From assembly GCA_003024985.2 (NCBI GenBank), contig PXIH01S0004482.1: a stretch of 15,388 bases of DNA; one strand, written 5' to 3'. The notes beneath the pieces were generated by a model. The model was not told the origin of the DNA. It made no database searches and saw nothing but the letters and a program-made list of their open reading frames with translations. The DNA is from Euperipatoides rowelli (taxonomy: Eukaryota; Onychophora; Udeonychophora; Euonychophora; Peripatopsidae). A program made the position numbers and the translations under genes. Positions 8,295 to 15,388 of the stretch are shown in pieces; position 1 is the stretch's first letter, and each line of letters begins with the position of its first letter.

Positions 8295-8703
8295 ACTCGT
8301 TTTTCCCCTTAAAAATTACTTTAAAGTTGAAAATTTTAAAGATTTTCAAACACTGTAATAATGATAAAAAGCTTCAAATATGTTTCCAATGTAAAATTGC
8401 ATACTTTTATCACCAGAGGCGCCTTAGTCATTTTAAGAGTTTTTATTTAATTAAAAATCAACCGTAATTAAATTTTGCGTTTTCAGATTTTTTTGGTCAG
8501 TTTGGGTGCCTAAACTGAATTATTGGATACAAACATACTGTACATACAAATTTTGTCTTTTATATACGGTATTAAGATAATAAGCAGAGCTTTTTTTTTA
8601 TCATTCAAACTGATAAACAAAATAGAAAGGAAAATAATAATAATAGAATAAGATATACTGTACATATTTCTCCCACTGATTTGTAAACCACATTATCCAC
8701 AGT
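8295..8703. other. AT-rich stretch between two Helentron-like arrays
   Basis: No gene or RNA is recognised. Short words of the type atactgtacata recur (8535 and 8654 areas). If 7829-8294 and 8704-8990 belong to one element, this is its degenerate, non-coding interior. Confidence 0.45.
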
Positions 8704-8990
8704 ATATAAAAGAGAAATTTGTGGATATGTGTGTCTGTTCGAAATATTTAGCATACTTTCCAACATGGCACAAAGTTGAAATTTGGCATATGGGTAGGTT
8801 CCATACTGTATACAATGTAAAAAATAGAATCATTTTATTTTTTTGATGGGGGGCATTTGTGGATAAGTGTGCTATCCAAAATGTTTAACATTCTTCCAAA
8901 GATGGCATAAACTTGAAATTTGGCATGTGGGTAGGTTCTATAGTGTAGACAATGTAAAACATAGTTTTTTTTTTTTTGGGGGGGGGAGAA
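8704..8990 (+). repeat. Two-unit 138-bp tandem repeat with 'tatataaaagagaaat' leader
   Basis: The leader tatataaaagagaaat (8704-8719) precedes unit 1 (8718-8855) and unit 2 (8856 to about 8966). Both units start tttgtggata and contain ttgaaatttggcat.tgggta followed by ggttc.ata.tgta. Unit 2 ends in T13G9 and a G5 run. A leader 'tatataaaag' followed by '...gaaatttgg.atg...aggt' is typical of the tandem region bordering Helentron-like elements across invertebrates. The minus-strand frame 8835-9017 runs through this repeat and is not a gene. Confidence 0.7.
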
Positions 8991-9228
8991 GGGGGCAGTG
9001 TGGCAGAAGATTTCCATGAAAAGAATCGGTGGTAGTTCAAAATAAAGGACGACTTAAAAAGAAAAATGGTAGTAATTTTAAATTTGCGGTATTCCTGTTA
9101 TATACAGTACACCGGTATGTGTATAGGCTATATACTGGTATTATTTTTTTTTTTTATTGTGAAACCCATGACATGCAGCATGACTCCAGAGTAAAGAAAT
9201 AAATAAAAGTATTATATTTTCGGTCAGC

Positions 9229-9467
9229 TTCCGTTATCTGCCCACCAACATAATTAACATTAAGAATCGTGTGACAACTAATACGTAGTAGCATGTGGAA
9301 TTAGTATTTTCTTTATTACTGATTTTACTGTATTTTCTTTACAGTCCTAACCTTACTGTAACCCTGAGCCCTAGGATAATATAGAGATGAAATAATATTT
9401 TGCTGANCGTCAATCTAGATAATTTCAACTTACTACCGTCAGCCATATTGGTGGGCAGATAACGGAA
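9229..9467. mobile_element. MITE with 20-bp perfect TIR
   Basis: The left end ttccgttatctgcccaccaa (9229-9248) is the exact reverse complement of 9448-9467. A 10-bp direct repeat ttatattttc occurs just outside at 9212-9221 and 9473-9482, a candidate (imperfectly abutting) target-site duplication. The interior has tttacagtcctaaccttac (from 9351) followed by tgtaaccctgagccctagg, the same core module as in the 6434-6709 element but with unrelated ends. The single ambiguous base of the window (N) is at 9407. No transposase is present. Confidence 0.82.
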
Positions 9468-9482
9468 TCTGGTTATATTTTC

Positions 9483-10316
9483 TTCTAAAATTTGTTCTAA
9501 CTTAAAACTTGTTTACATTTTACTATTCTGATTTAAATTATGCAAATTAATAAGTTGAAGTGAATTGTTTAAATAAAGTTGTTAAATACAGCTTTCATAG
9601 ATTTCTGATATTTTTATTCTCTTCTTTTTTATATATTCATTTGGTTTAACATTCTTTTCTTTTCTGCTGGCCACTATCTTAAAGTTTAAAGAAAAATGGC
9701 TGATTCTTAGAGCAGATTACAAATAAGTCAAATTCTCCTTTTTTTTTTTAATAGTTTGACAGTTTGGCCATAAATTGCACTTTGTGGACCTTGGGGTTGG
9801 TTACTTCATGACAGTTTTGTCTGTAGCTATATGTCAGAGAAGGGAGGGAGATAGATCTAGGGACTCCCCAGTGTGAAGAGTTTTCTCCTGAGGGTTAAAG
9901 TTTGGGTTACAGACTATAGTGGTCACCTGACCACTCAGTGACAGGCGTACTTTCTTTCTGATTCATAATGTTATTTATTGGAATGCAAGTGTTGCGGAAA
10001 TGTATAAATATTTTTTTTGTTTTATGATAATTGCTACTAAAATGCAGTATGTTTATACTTTGTTATGAGATGCCATTGTCTTCAGAATTGACTCATTTAA
10101 TTTTTTTTAAATCAAGGAATTTTATTGGTCAATTCTTAAAATATAAATTAATGTAACATTCTTCATTTTAAAAAATAAATAGATTTTTTTTTTTAATGTT
10201 TCCACATTTTCAATATACAGTGTAAATTTTTTTTAAGACGAATTATACTCAAAAACATATTTTATTGATTGAAATTGATTACCAATTGTTAATTGTAGTG
10301 TAATATTAAAATATAA
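9483..10316. other. Non-coding stretch with a GC-richer unclassified patch (9775-9955)
   Basis: Most of this is AT-rich. At about 9775-9955 composition rises, with gtggaccttggggttggtta, agggagggagatagatctag, and an 8-bp perfect inverted repeat agtggtcacctgaccact (9918-9935) followed by cagtgacaggc. The patch has the texture of an old SINE or DNA-element fragment, and a box-A-like tcactgagtgg can be read on the minus strand, but no box B is found. I do not assign it. Confidence 0.45.
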
Positions 10317-10439
10317 GGATTACAAAGTAATTAATTACTTTAACACATGTTGACAATTAATCACAAATTACAATTAATAAATTCTGCTTTGATACTTGAA
10401 GTAAATTACTCATTAATTACGCTACTTTGATTACAATCC
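10317..10439. mobile_element. Small AT-rich inverted-repeat element
   Basis: The left end ggattacaaagta (10317-10329) resembles the reverse complement of the right end (10422-10439), ggattgtaatcaaagtag, with a 4-bp indel. Inside the left end is an 18-bp perfect palindrome aaagtaattaattacttt (10324-10341). The interior is full of aattaat words. It resembles the ubiquitous small 'tgtaatcaattac' foldback elements, but AT richness makes chance similarity a real risk. Confidence 0.4.
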
Positions 10440-10526
10440 ACTGATTGCTGATTTTTTTCTTCTATTTACTTTACTTATAAATCATTTTAACTACCTGAGA
10501 AACATGTTGCTTAGATGTTAAACAGG

Positions 10527-10676
10527 GCAGTGTACTTGGAAAACCCAAAGCGAGCTGTTACAGTTAGGGAAAAAACCCGTTCCATAACCGCCCTAGCCGG
10601 GAAGCAAACCTGTACTCCTCAGCATATGCCTTCAGTTTATCAAGCGAATGTGAATCCACTCGACTACGAAACCAAG
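10527..10676 (-). mobile_element. tRNA-derived SINE
   Basis: Read on the minus strand, tagtcgagtgga (10655-10666) is a good RNA polymerase III box A. ggtttgcttcc (10600-10610) is a near-consensus box B (GGTTCGANTCC), and the 44-bp gap between them is typical of tRNA-type promoters. The head begins near gtcttggtttcg and is followed by cggctagggcggttatggaa and a body ending about ccaagtacactgccctgttt. The head is tRNA-like but does not retain a full cloverleaf. Such elements are transcribed by Pol III and mobilised by a partner LINE. The surrounding AT-rich DNA contrasts with its GC content. I cannot assign a named family. Confidence 0.7.
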
Positions 10677-10922
10677 ACATGATTGCTGAATCTGTTAAGA
10701 ATGGGTTTTGTTTTAAAATATGTAATAAACGAAATCACTCAAAATTAACTTTTGATTGCAAAAGTCTTGACTTATCATCCCTCTACTGTCTTACTTAACT
10801 TAACTTAAAACATTATAGCATTACATGTTTTGTTTTAAATAAACTTTATTAAATCCATAATTACATTAACAATTATACATAATTAAAAATAATAATATGA
10901 TACAACATATAATCGTCTAATT

Positions 10923-11333
10923 CAGGGATGGTAAATAGGATTTGTCTAATGTGACAAAATTAAACAAAAGTTGATGTCAATTTGGCCAGCGTGCCGAAAT
11001 TAAACGTTGATGTCCATTTTTGTTTTTAACATCAAAACTGTCATCAGCGCATGCTCAGCACTTGTTGGCGATCATTTCTGACAGCAGTCTGCAGTCATTA
11101 ATTATGTTGCTAGCACTATGATACCGTATGTCGATACGTATGTGACTACATGCTCAATTATAGCGCTGCAGTTTAATAAATGAAAATGATTCTCGTTTTA
11201 TGCTATTCTGTGTTTGAATATATATATTTTATATGATAAAATTTTGATGATAATTTCAATTTCTCAGCGTGCTGCTAAAATTCTCTAAGGTGCCATCTTT
11301 GGCACTCGTGCTGCCACCTATTTGCCATCCCTG
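10923..11333. mobile_element. Complete non-autonomous hAT element (411 bp)
   Basis: The ends are cagggatggtaaatagg (10923-10939) and cctatttgccatccctg (11317-11333), a 17-bp inverted repeat with one mismatch, of the CAGGG...CCCTG hAT type. It is flanked by the 8-bp duplication gtctaatt (10915-10922) / atctaact (11334-11341), 6 of 8 matching, as expected for an old hAT insertion. The subterminal words cagcgtgccgaaatt (about 10986) and cagcgtgctgctaaaatt (about 11266) are repeated. The interior (gcgcatgctcagcac, gctagcactatgata) has no open frame, so mobilisation required a transposase supplied in trans. The decayed hAT gene at 4487-5331 has different ends and is not an obvious source. Confidence 0.85.
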
Positions 11334-11341
11334 ATCTAACT

Positions 11342-11958
11342 AAACCCAATATTAATTCTATAAATTATTAAACCTTAATATTACTATAGTTTTAATAAAA
11401 TTACGGTTAAACATTTTGCTAAACAAAACTTTGATAAGTCAAAAACATAAAATGGAATCTATAATTAACATAAAATATTTTGAACTTTTTGGTAAATCAT
11501 TAATAAATATTATACAATTAAAATTAGTTTGATTATCCAATTACATTAAAATATATCATTACAACAAATGATGTTAAAATAAGTTAACACTTAGTTGATG
11601 ACGTGCCTAAAGTTGTGCATAGCTGATGACCCAAGCCATTTTTGTAGGGCCTATTTTTTTTTTTCCAACAAATAATATTAGTTTAAACATTAAAAAAGCC
11701 ACAACATTGTTTTTTATTATTATTATTATTATTAGGAAGAATTGAAAATCGTAAATATATTGTAAGAAAGCCCATCTAATAATGTGCTGCACAAAATCAG
11801 CAAATCGAGGAGCATCACCTCAATTAGAGTCTGCAAATTGCCTAGAAGCCATTTCCTTCGGGTAGCAAATATTTTTCTACAATAGCAGACCTTATTATGC
11901 TAACATAATTTAAAATATAAAATCCTATGAGAAAACGAATGACTTACATAAATGGTGA
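11342..11958. other. AT-rich stretch with an (ATT)n microsatellite
   Basis: A trinucleotide run of about seven ATT units lies at 11715-11735. The minus-strand frame 11607-11792 translates this run as poly-Ile and is not a gene. Otherwise low-complexity AT-rich DNA with no recognisable feature. Confidence 0.6.
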
Positions 11959-12170
11959 GGGTGGGTCCTTAGGACCCGTCAGATGCTGGCTTGGACAAAA
12001 CTGAAACGTTATAGGGTTGATTGGTAGCCTATTGGGGGCTTAGAACAAACCAATCAACCATACAGTGATCTTGTATGGTTGATTGGAAGCTACTGAGATA
12101 GCTGTCACGCAACACCATCTACCACCCATATGGCAAACAAAATTTATTGCCTCGGGTCCCAGGGACCCGT
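11959..12170. mobile_element. Palindrome-rich element with GGGTCC..GGACCC ends
   Basis: Each end carries its own palindrome: gggtccttaggaccc (11963-11977) and cgggtcccagggacccg (12153-12169). Together they also form an inverted repeat (14 of 16 matching). The centre holds three copies of a 10-bp word: ggttgattgg at 12015-12024, its complement at 12050-12059, and ggttgattgg again at 12077-12086. The middle copy sits in a perfect 14-bp hairpin with the third (12050-12063 / 12073-12086, 9-nt loop), or alternatively pairs over 11 bp with the first. There is no coding sequence. The GGGTCC..GGACCC ends may indicate a piggyBac-like MITE, but TTAA flanks are not evident, so the superfamily is left open. 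Confidence 0.65.
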
Positions 12171-12466
12171 ACATCCCCAACTAAGGTTTAAACATAAAAA
12201 TCACTCTTTAATTCTTATCAAATTACAGTAAATGTAATGACATTAACTAAATAATTATTTTCAAAAGATTCAAATTCAATCAATTAATCTTATTTTCATA
12301 ATAAAATGTATCTATAATCTTTTTTTTTTATTTCCATATTAAATTATATGCATATAAACTGTTTAAGTTCAATATATAGTTACAACACGTTAACAATGGA
12401 TTAAATTCGTTATTTATTAAAAGGCTATTTACCAATAATTCATATATACTAACAAAACTACCTTTA
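12171..12466. other. AT-rich non-coding stretch
   Basis: No feature is recognised. It is low-complexity AT sequence with a T9 run near 12320, ending at the Helitron insertion site. Confidence 0.5.
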
Positions 12467-12687
12467 TCTATATATTAATACGTGAAGGGAAAACATTGGA
12501 TCCCTTTTCAAGCATATTGGGCGCACGGAGGAGTGTGAGATTTGGCAGAGTTAAAGTTTATATGGACAGGGAGGGCAATGAGCTAAAATTTATATCTAAA
12601 ATTAAAACATTCATTGTTTAGCGTTGTGCCGGCTTTTTACAAAGTAATTTCTTATTGGTCGAATTTCGACCAACACTGGAGGCCTAG
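12467..12687 (+). mobile_element. Complete non-autonomous Helitron (221 bp)
   Basis: All structural hallmarks of a canonical Helitron are visible. The 5' end is TC (TCTATATATTAATACGTGAA at 12467-12486), inserted after an A (12466). Near the 3' end is a perfect 9-bp hairpin ttggtcgaatttcgaccaa (12655-12673, 1-nt loop), followed 10 bp later by the terminal CTAG (12684-12687) and then a T (12688). There are no terminal inverted repeats and no target-site duplication, as expected for rolling-circle insertion between A and T. The 5' word tctatatattaatacgtgaa is, to my knowledge, a recurrent Helitron start in invertebrates. The interior has no Rep/helicase frame, so an autonomous partner would have been required. 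Confidence 0.8.
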
Positions 12688-13027
12688 TATTAATTATAAC
12701 ACCAGAATTACGAACAAAACAGATCAAATTTTAGTTATTAATTAACCTCAAAATATGTCTTTATTTAAGTCATTGAATTCACATGAATAATTAATTACAA
12801 CAAACATATTTTCATTACCTCACCTCAATAACAATATGATCTAACTTCATAAAATCTTGAATTTTTAATAACACTCAATGAAACCAAAAAAGGATATTAT
12901 TATATTGTCATTCCAAATCTCTTTATACTTTTCTTCATTAAGATAAATTTGGTCATTATTTAGGTTTAATTTCTATTCATTAATTAAATGATTCTTAGAT
13001 GTTTTTTCTAGATTATTAAATATTTTA
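12688..13027. other. AT-rich non-coding stretch
   Basis: This is low-complexity AT sequence downstream of the LINE fragment on the minus strand. It could be its 3' UTR and flank, but no poly-A signal and tail pair can be singled out. Confidence 0.45.
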
Positions 13028-13720
13028 TCATCTCAGTATTTCCATATCGCAAAATAGTAATAAACTTTGATATTTTTTTTTTGACGCTATCAGTATATTT
13101 ATTAATTTTTCAATATAAAGTGTTATTATTTCCTGGTATCCAATAAGGTTATAATAATGCCATTCTCTCTTTTCCCAAAAATTTACATTGAAAAAAAAAC
13201 AATGTTCCAATCAGTTAGCTTGTTCACAAAAACACCAATTTTTAGCACCTTCGGATGTGAATCTATAATAAATCTTTTCTTTTACTGAAAGTGTGTTATT
13301 TAACATTTTCAAGGTAAAATCAATTTAGGAGATTGTAGCCATTTGGTTAGTTAAATCTTTTAAGATATACTTGGCAAAAGCTATAGCATTAACATTTAGA
13401 AAGGTAGATCATAATACAATGTTCTTAAAATTTTGTAATAAGTTTTATTTGGTTGGAACCAATTTAGCTCATCCGTATATAATTTGAATGAAGAGTATGT
13501 CAATTCCTAGACAAAAATTTAGATGGAGGACCATATGTGTGAATTATATGGACATTATACCCCAATGAATCACAGGGAATGATTAAACAAACAAAGGCAT
13601 TATATTGTAAAAATTGATTTTTAATAATATTTTTTAAATTAAGACCACCCATATACCTTGGGAACATGAATTTTTCATTAGATATCATAGCTTTTTTATT
13701 ACCTTATAAAGTGGTTCAAT
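13028..13720 (-). pseudogene. L1/Tx1-like LINE ORF2, C-terminal fragment
   Basis: This is the decayed C-terminal part of a non-LTR retrotransposon ORF2, read right to left. The first block (13688 down to 13500) has KFMFPRYMGGLNLKNI and then QYNAFVCL. The P...GGLN(L/M).NI signature is the conserved segment just after the reverse-transcriptase domain. A stretch with YTDELNWFQPN and then NAIAFAKYILKDL follows, with stops and a frameshift near 13405. The last block (about 13324 down to 13028) holds YYRFTSEGAKNWCFC, one stop, then LEHCFFFNVNFWEK. This matches the C.C...(I/L)EH.F..C....FW zinc-knuckle-like region (zf-RVT) of L1/Tx1-type elements. The endonuclease and catalytic RT motifs are missing, consistent with 5' truncation and later decay. 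An intact protein would perform target-primed reverse transcription; this copy is dead. Confidence 0.65.
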
Positions 13721-14280
13721 AACAATTAATTGCATGTGGAGAATAGAGATTAATTTATTGGTAATATATAGATATTTTATTATTTTGAACTTCATCGGAA
13801 TAAATACATATATTTTAAACTAGAGCAAATATTTTTAATCATTTGATAAATCATTTTTTAAAATTTTATTCTTCATCTCTATTCCCTGAACGATAAGGAT
13901 TAAGGAATCCCCCAAAACCTTCTAGGGAGATCCTTATTAAATCGCTTCATGGTAATACTGTAAATATCCTTTAAGCAGCAACACATCATGTAAGGCAACC
14001 AATTCCATGCTAACTAATGTAAACACCATGATAAATAAGACTTACTATTCAATGTTAACTAAGGAAACTAAAAGCATGCCACAGAAAGGCCATTTTCAAA
14101 AAGACAATTATATCATGAGTGCTCAATACTCCGGAGTCCCGGACAGCTGAAACGAAATAAAAATGAACATAGTGTAGTGTGAACATATCTCACTTGCCGT
14201 TGTGCTTCACCCACAACTGTATCTCCATTTACCATGTGTTAAATCTAAATGCTATAACATCTTTCTAGCAAACACTTGTG
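13721..14280. other. Non-coding stretch, LINE edge then unassigned
   Basis: From 13721 to about 13850 the minus strand may still hold very decayed LINE sequence upstream of the GGLN block, but I cannot support a frame. From 13860 to 14280 composition is more balanced, with a self-complementary actccggagt (about 14128-14137). No gene or RNA is recognised. Confidence 0.45.
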
Positions 14281-14819
14281 GCTAGCCAGCATACACGGAT
14301 CTCCTTTTAATCTGAAATCAACGAAATGCTTATGACGGCATGTCACATGACTAAAGGAATAACTACTTTCAGCCTCAACTGAACCCTAACTTCTACTAAG
14401 TAATAAATAACTATGCCCCAACCCTAACATAGTCTAATCTTCACCCTAACACTGAACACTAACCCCTACAAAGTAATAAATAACTCTGCCCCAACCCTAA
14501 TACTAACCCCTACAAAGTAATAAATAACTATGCCCCAACCCTAATAGTCTAATCTTCATCCTAACACTGAACCCTAACTTCTACTAAGTAATAAATAACT
14601 ATGCCCCAACCCTAATACAGTCCTAACCTTTACCCCAAAATTGAACATTAACCCCTATTAAGTAATAAATAAATAAATATGCCCCAATCCTAATGATTGA
14701 TTTTGATCATTTTTACACCACTTTCATCAACATAACCATGAACGACTATTTCTTGTTTAAATTGAGCTATAATGATTTCTATGCAGTTAGCCACCAAATA
14801 CCGGAGTTCCTTTTAAGCT
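14281..14819. repeat. Imperfect 33-bp direct repeats flanking the satellite
   Basis: Segment 14281-14313 (gctagccagcatacacggat...) resembles 14786-14819 (gttagccaccaaataccgga...). Both contain cgga.(t)tccttttaa followed by ct. They lie about 505 bp apart and bracket the 14383-14695 array, so they may mark the borders of one composite element. The match is imperfect (roughly four in five positions). Confidence 0.45.
14383..14695 (+). repeat. CCCTAAC-rich satellite, about 72-bp period, five units
   Basis: The word aagtaataaataa recurs at 14398, 14471, 14515, 14586 and 14660, giving steps of 73, 44, 71 and 74 bp. There are thus four full steps' worth of about 72-bp units, with one step shortened to 44 bp. 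A unit runs ...ctgaaccctaacttctacta, then agtaataaataactatgccc, then caaccctaatagtctaatct and tcaccctaaca. The fourth unit contains cagtcctaacctttacccc, linking the array to the interior of the MITEs at 6434-6709 and 9229-9467. It superficially resembles telomeric TTAGGG complements, but no pure (CCCTAA)n run exists. Confidence 0.85.
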
Positions 14820-14970
14820 TAATTTTTAAAAAATTCATACCCAGGTGCAGAAAGGTTATAGTGAGCCCAAAACAGCAACAGTCAGATCTGTTTTAGCAGG
14901 TCTTTTAAATAAATTAAACATCATTGCACTAGGATGAGCGGTTGAGCAGGAAAAGCAATCCTTACCTAAA

Positions 14971-15006
14971 TACTGACTTCTCTACTCTTTTTTCTTTTTT
15001 TTACAG
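14971..15006 (+). other. Candidate 3' splice acceptor
   Basis: A branch-point-like tactgac (14971-14977) is followed by an almost pure pyrimidine tract and ttacag ending at 15006. Spacing and content are as in a strong metazoan acceptor. The sequence after it (from 15007) stays open for only about 16 codons (to the tag near 15058) in the longest relevant frame, and shows no recognisable protein. It may be a cryptic site or the start of a terminal or non-coding exon. Confidence 0.35.
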
Positions 15007-15206
15007 AGATTATGCAGAACTATAAACCAATTAAAACTCAAATGTGGAACATATTTTAGGTGGCTTGTCAGCTATTAATGATTTTTAAAACCTAGGAATG
15101 AAAGTTTTCTCAATTATTTCAATTTGATTTCTTATATCAAAAATTTGATTATTTTTAGCAAACCTGTATTAATCAGTCTTGTCGTCATTAAGCCATAACT
15201 TATGTG

Positions 15207-15388
15207 CAGGGTCCCCACACCCTAAATCGGGCCCTGGGACTGTAAATCCAGGTGGGTCCCTTAAATATATTTTTGATAAACTTCTCCTTGTTCGTGAAGA
15301 TTTTATAAGCTTTTTTTTTTTTTGTATTGATGTTTTGTTGACCTTCGCTTTGCCTACGGGTCTCTTGTCCAGGCCTACAGGGTCCCCC
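15207..15388. repeat. Edge element with repeated CAGGGTCCCC
   Basis: The word cagggtcccc occurs at 15207-15216 and 15378-15387 in the same orientation, 171 bp apart. Between them are gggccctgggac, gtgggtccc and tacgggtctc words. cagggtccccacaccc would suit a hAT-type left end, but no inverted partner lies within the window, and the right copy is cut by the window edge. It may be a tandem repeat or the start of a transposon extending to the right. Confidence 0.4.

Noticed and set aside
8237-8467. 76-codon plus-strand frame crossing the poly-C tract
   Set aside because: Composed of array sequence, a C homopolymer (poly-Pro) and AT-rich DNA.
14383-14695. Interstitial telomere repeat
   Set aside because: CCCTAAC words are embedded in a 72-bp satellite unit; no uninterrupted (CCCTAA)n array exists.
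14693-14896. 67-codon plus-strand frame starting MIDFDHFYTTF
   Set aside because: No recognised domain and it begins at the satellite edge; nearby acceptor-like site is downstream and not connected to it.

Overview
The window is AT-rich animal nuclear DNA with no intact protein-coding gene that I can support. No open frame exceeds about 108 codons. The only frames with recognisable protein similarity are two decayed transposon genes. The dense mix of hAT, Helitron, SINE, MITE and LINE remnants, with long A/T runs, points to an intergenic or long intronic region of a metazoan genome. A mollusc, perhaps a heterobranch gastropod, is my best guess. The hints are TAGATCTAG-like words, a GGAGATAATTCCC motif near 3512, Helentron-like 'actag...cccggc..tgcc' repeats and CCCTAAC-rich satellite. 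None of these proves the taxon.

Left third (1-4480): short direct repeats (1-50, 313-371), a possible hAT end (about 280-300), two strong inverted repeats (964-999, 1289-1370), a tandem array of about 125-bp units rich in G runs (2668-2992), an oligo-T/G and oligo-C/A pair (3033-3138) and an exact 77-bp tandem duplication (4101-4253).

Centre (4480-9480): a minus-strand hAT transposase pseudogene (4487-5331) with its 5' terminal sequence (5425-5449). It is followed by a 21-bp minisatellite carrying NFI-like sites (5987-6265), a MITE with 19-bp perfect terminal repeats (6434-6709), an exact 141-bp duplication (6907-7222), Helentron-like tandem sequence (7829-8294 and 8704-8990) and a second MITE (9229-9467).

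Right third (9480-15388): an AT-rich inverted-repeat element (10317-10439), a tRNA-derived SINE (10527-10676, minus), a complete non-autonomous hAT element with target-site duplication (10923-11333), a palindrome-rich element with competing hairpins (11959-12170), a complete non-autonomous Helitron (12467-12687), the 3' part of an L1/Tx1-like LINE ORF2 (13028-13720, minus), a satellite of about 72 bp (14383-14695), a good 3' splice-acceptor-like sequence (14971-15006) and an unresolved element at the right edge.

The genes do not work together here: this is a graveyard of mobile elements. The most unusual links are a 'cagtcctaacctt' core module shared by two MITEs with unrelated termini and by the satellite, and a 21-bp array that places NFI-like sites exactly two helical turns apart.
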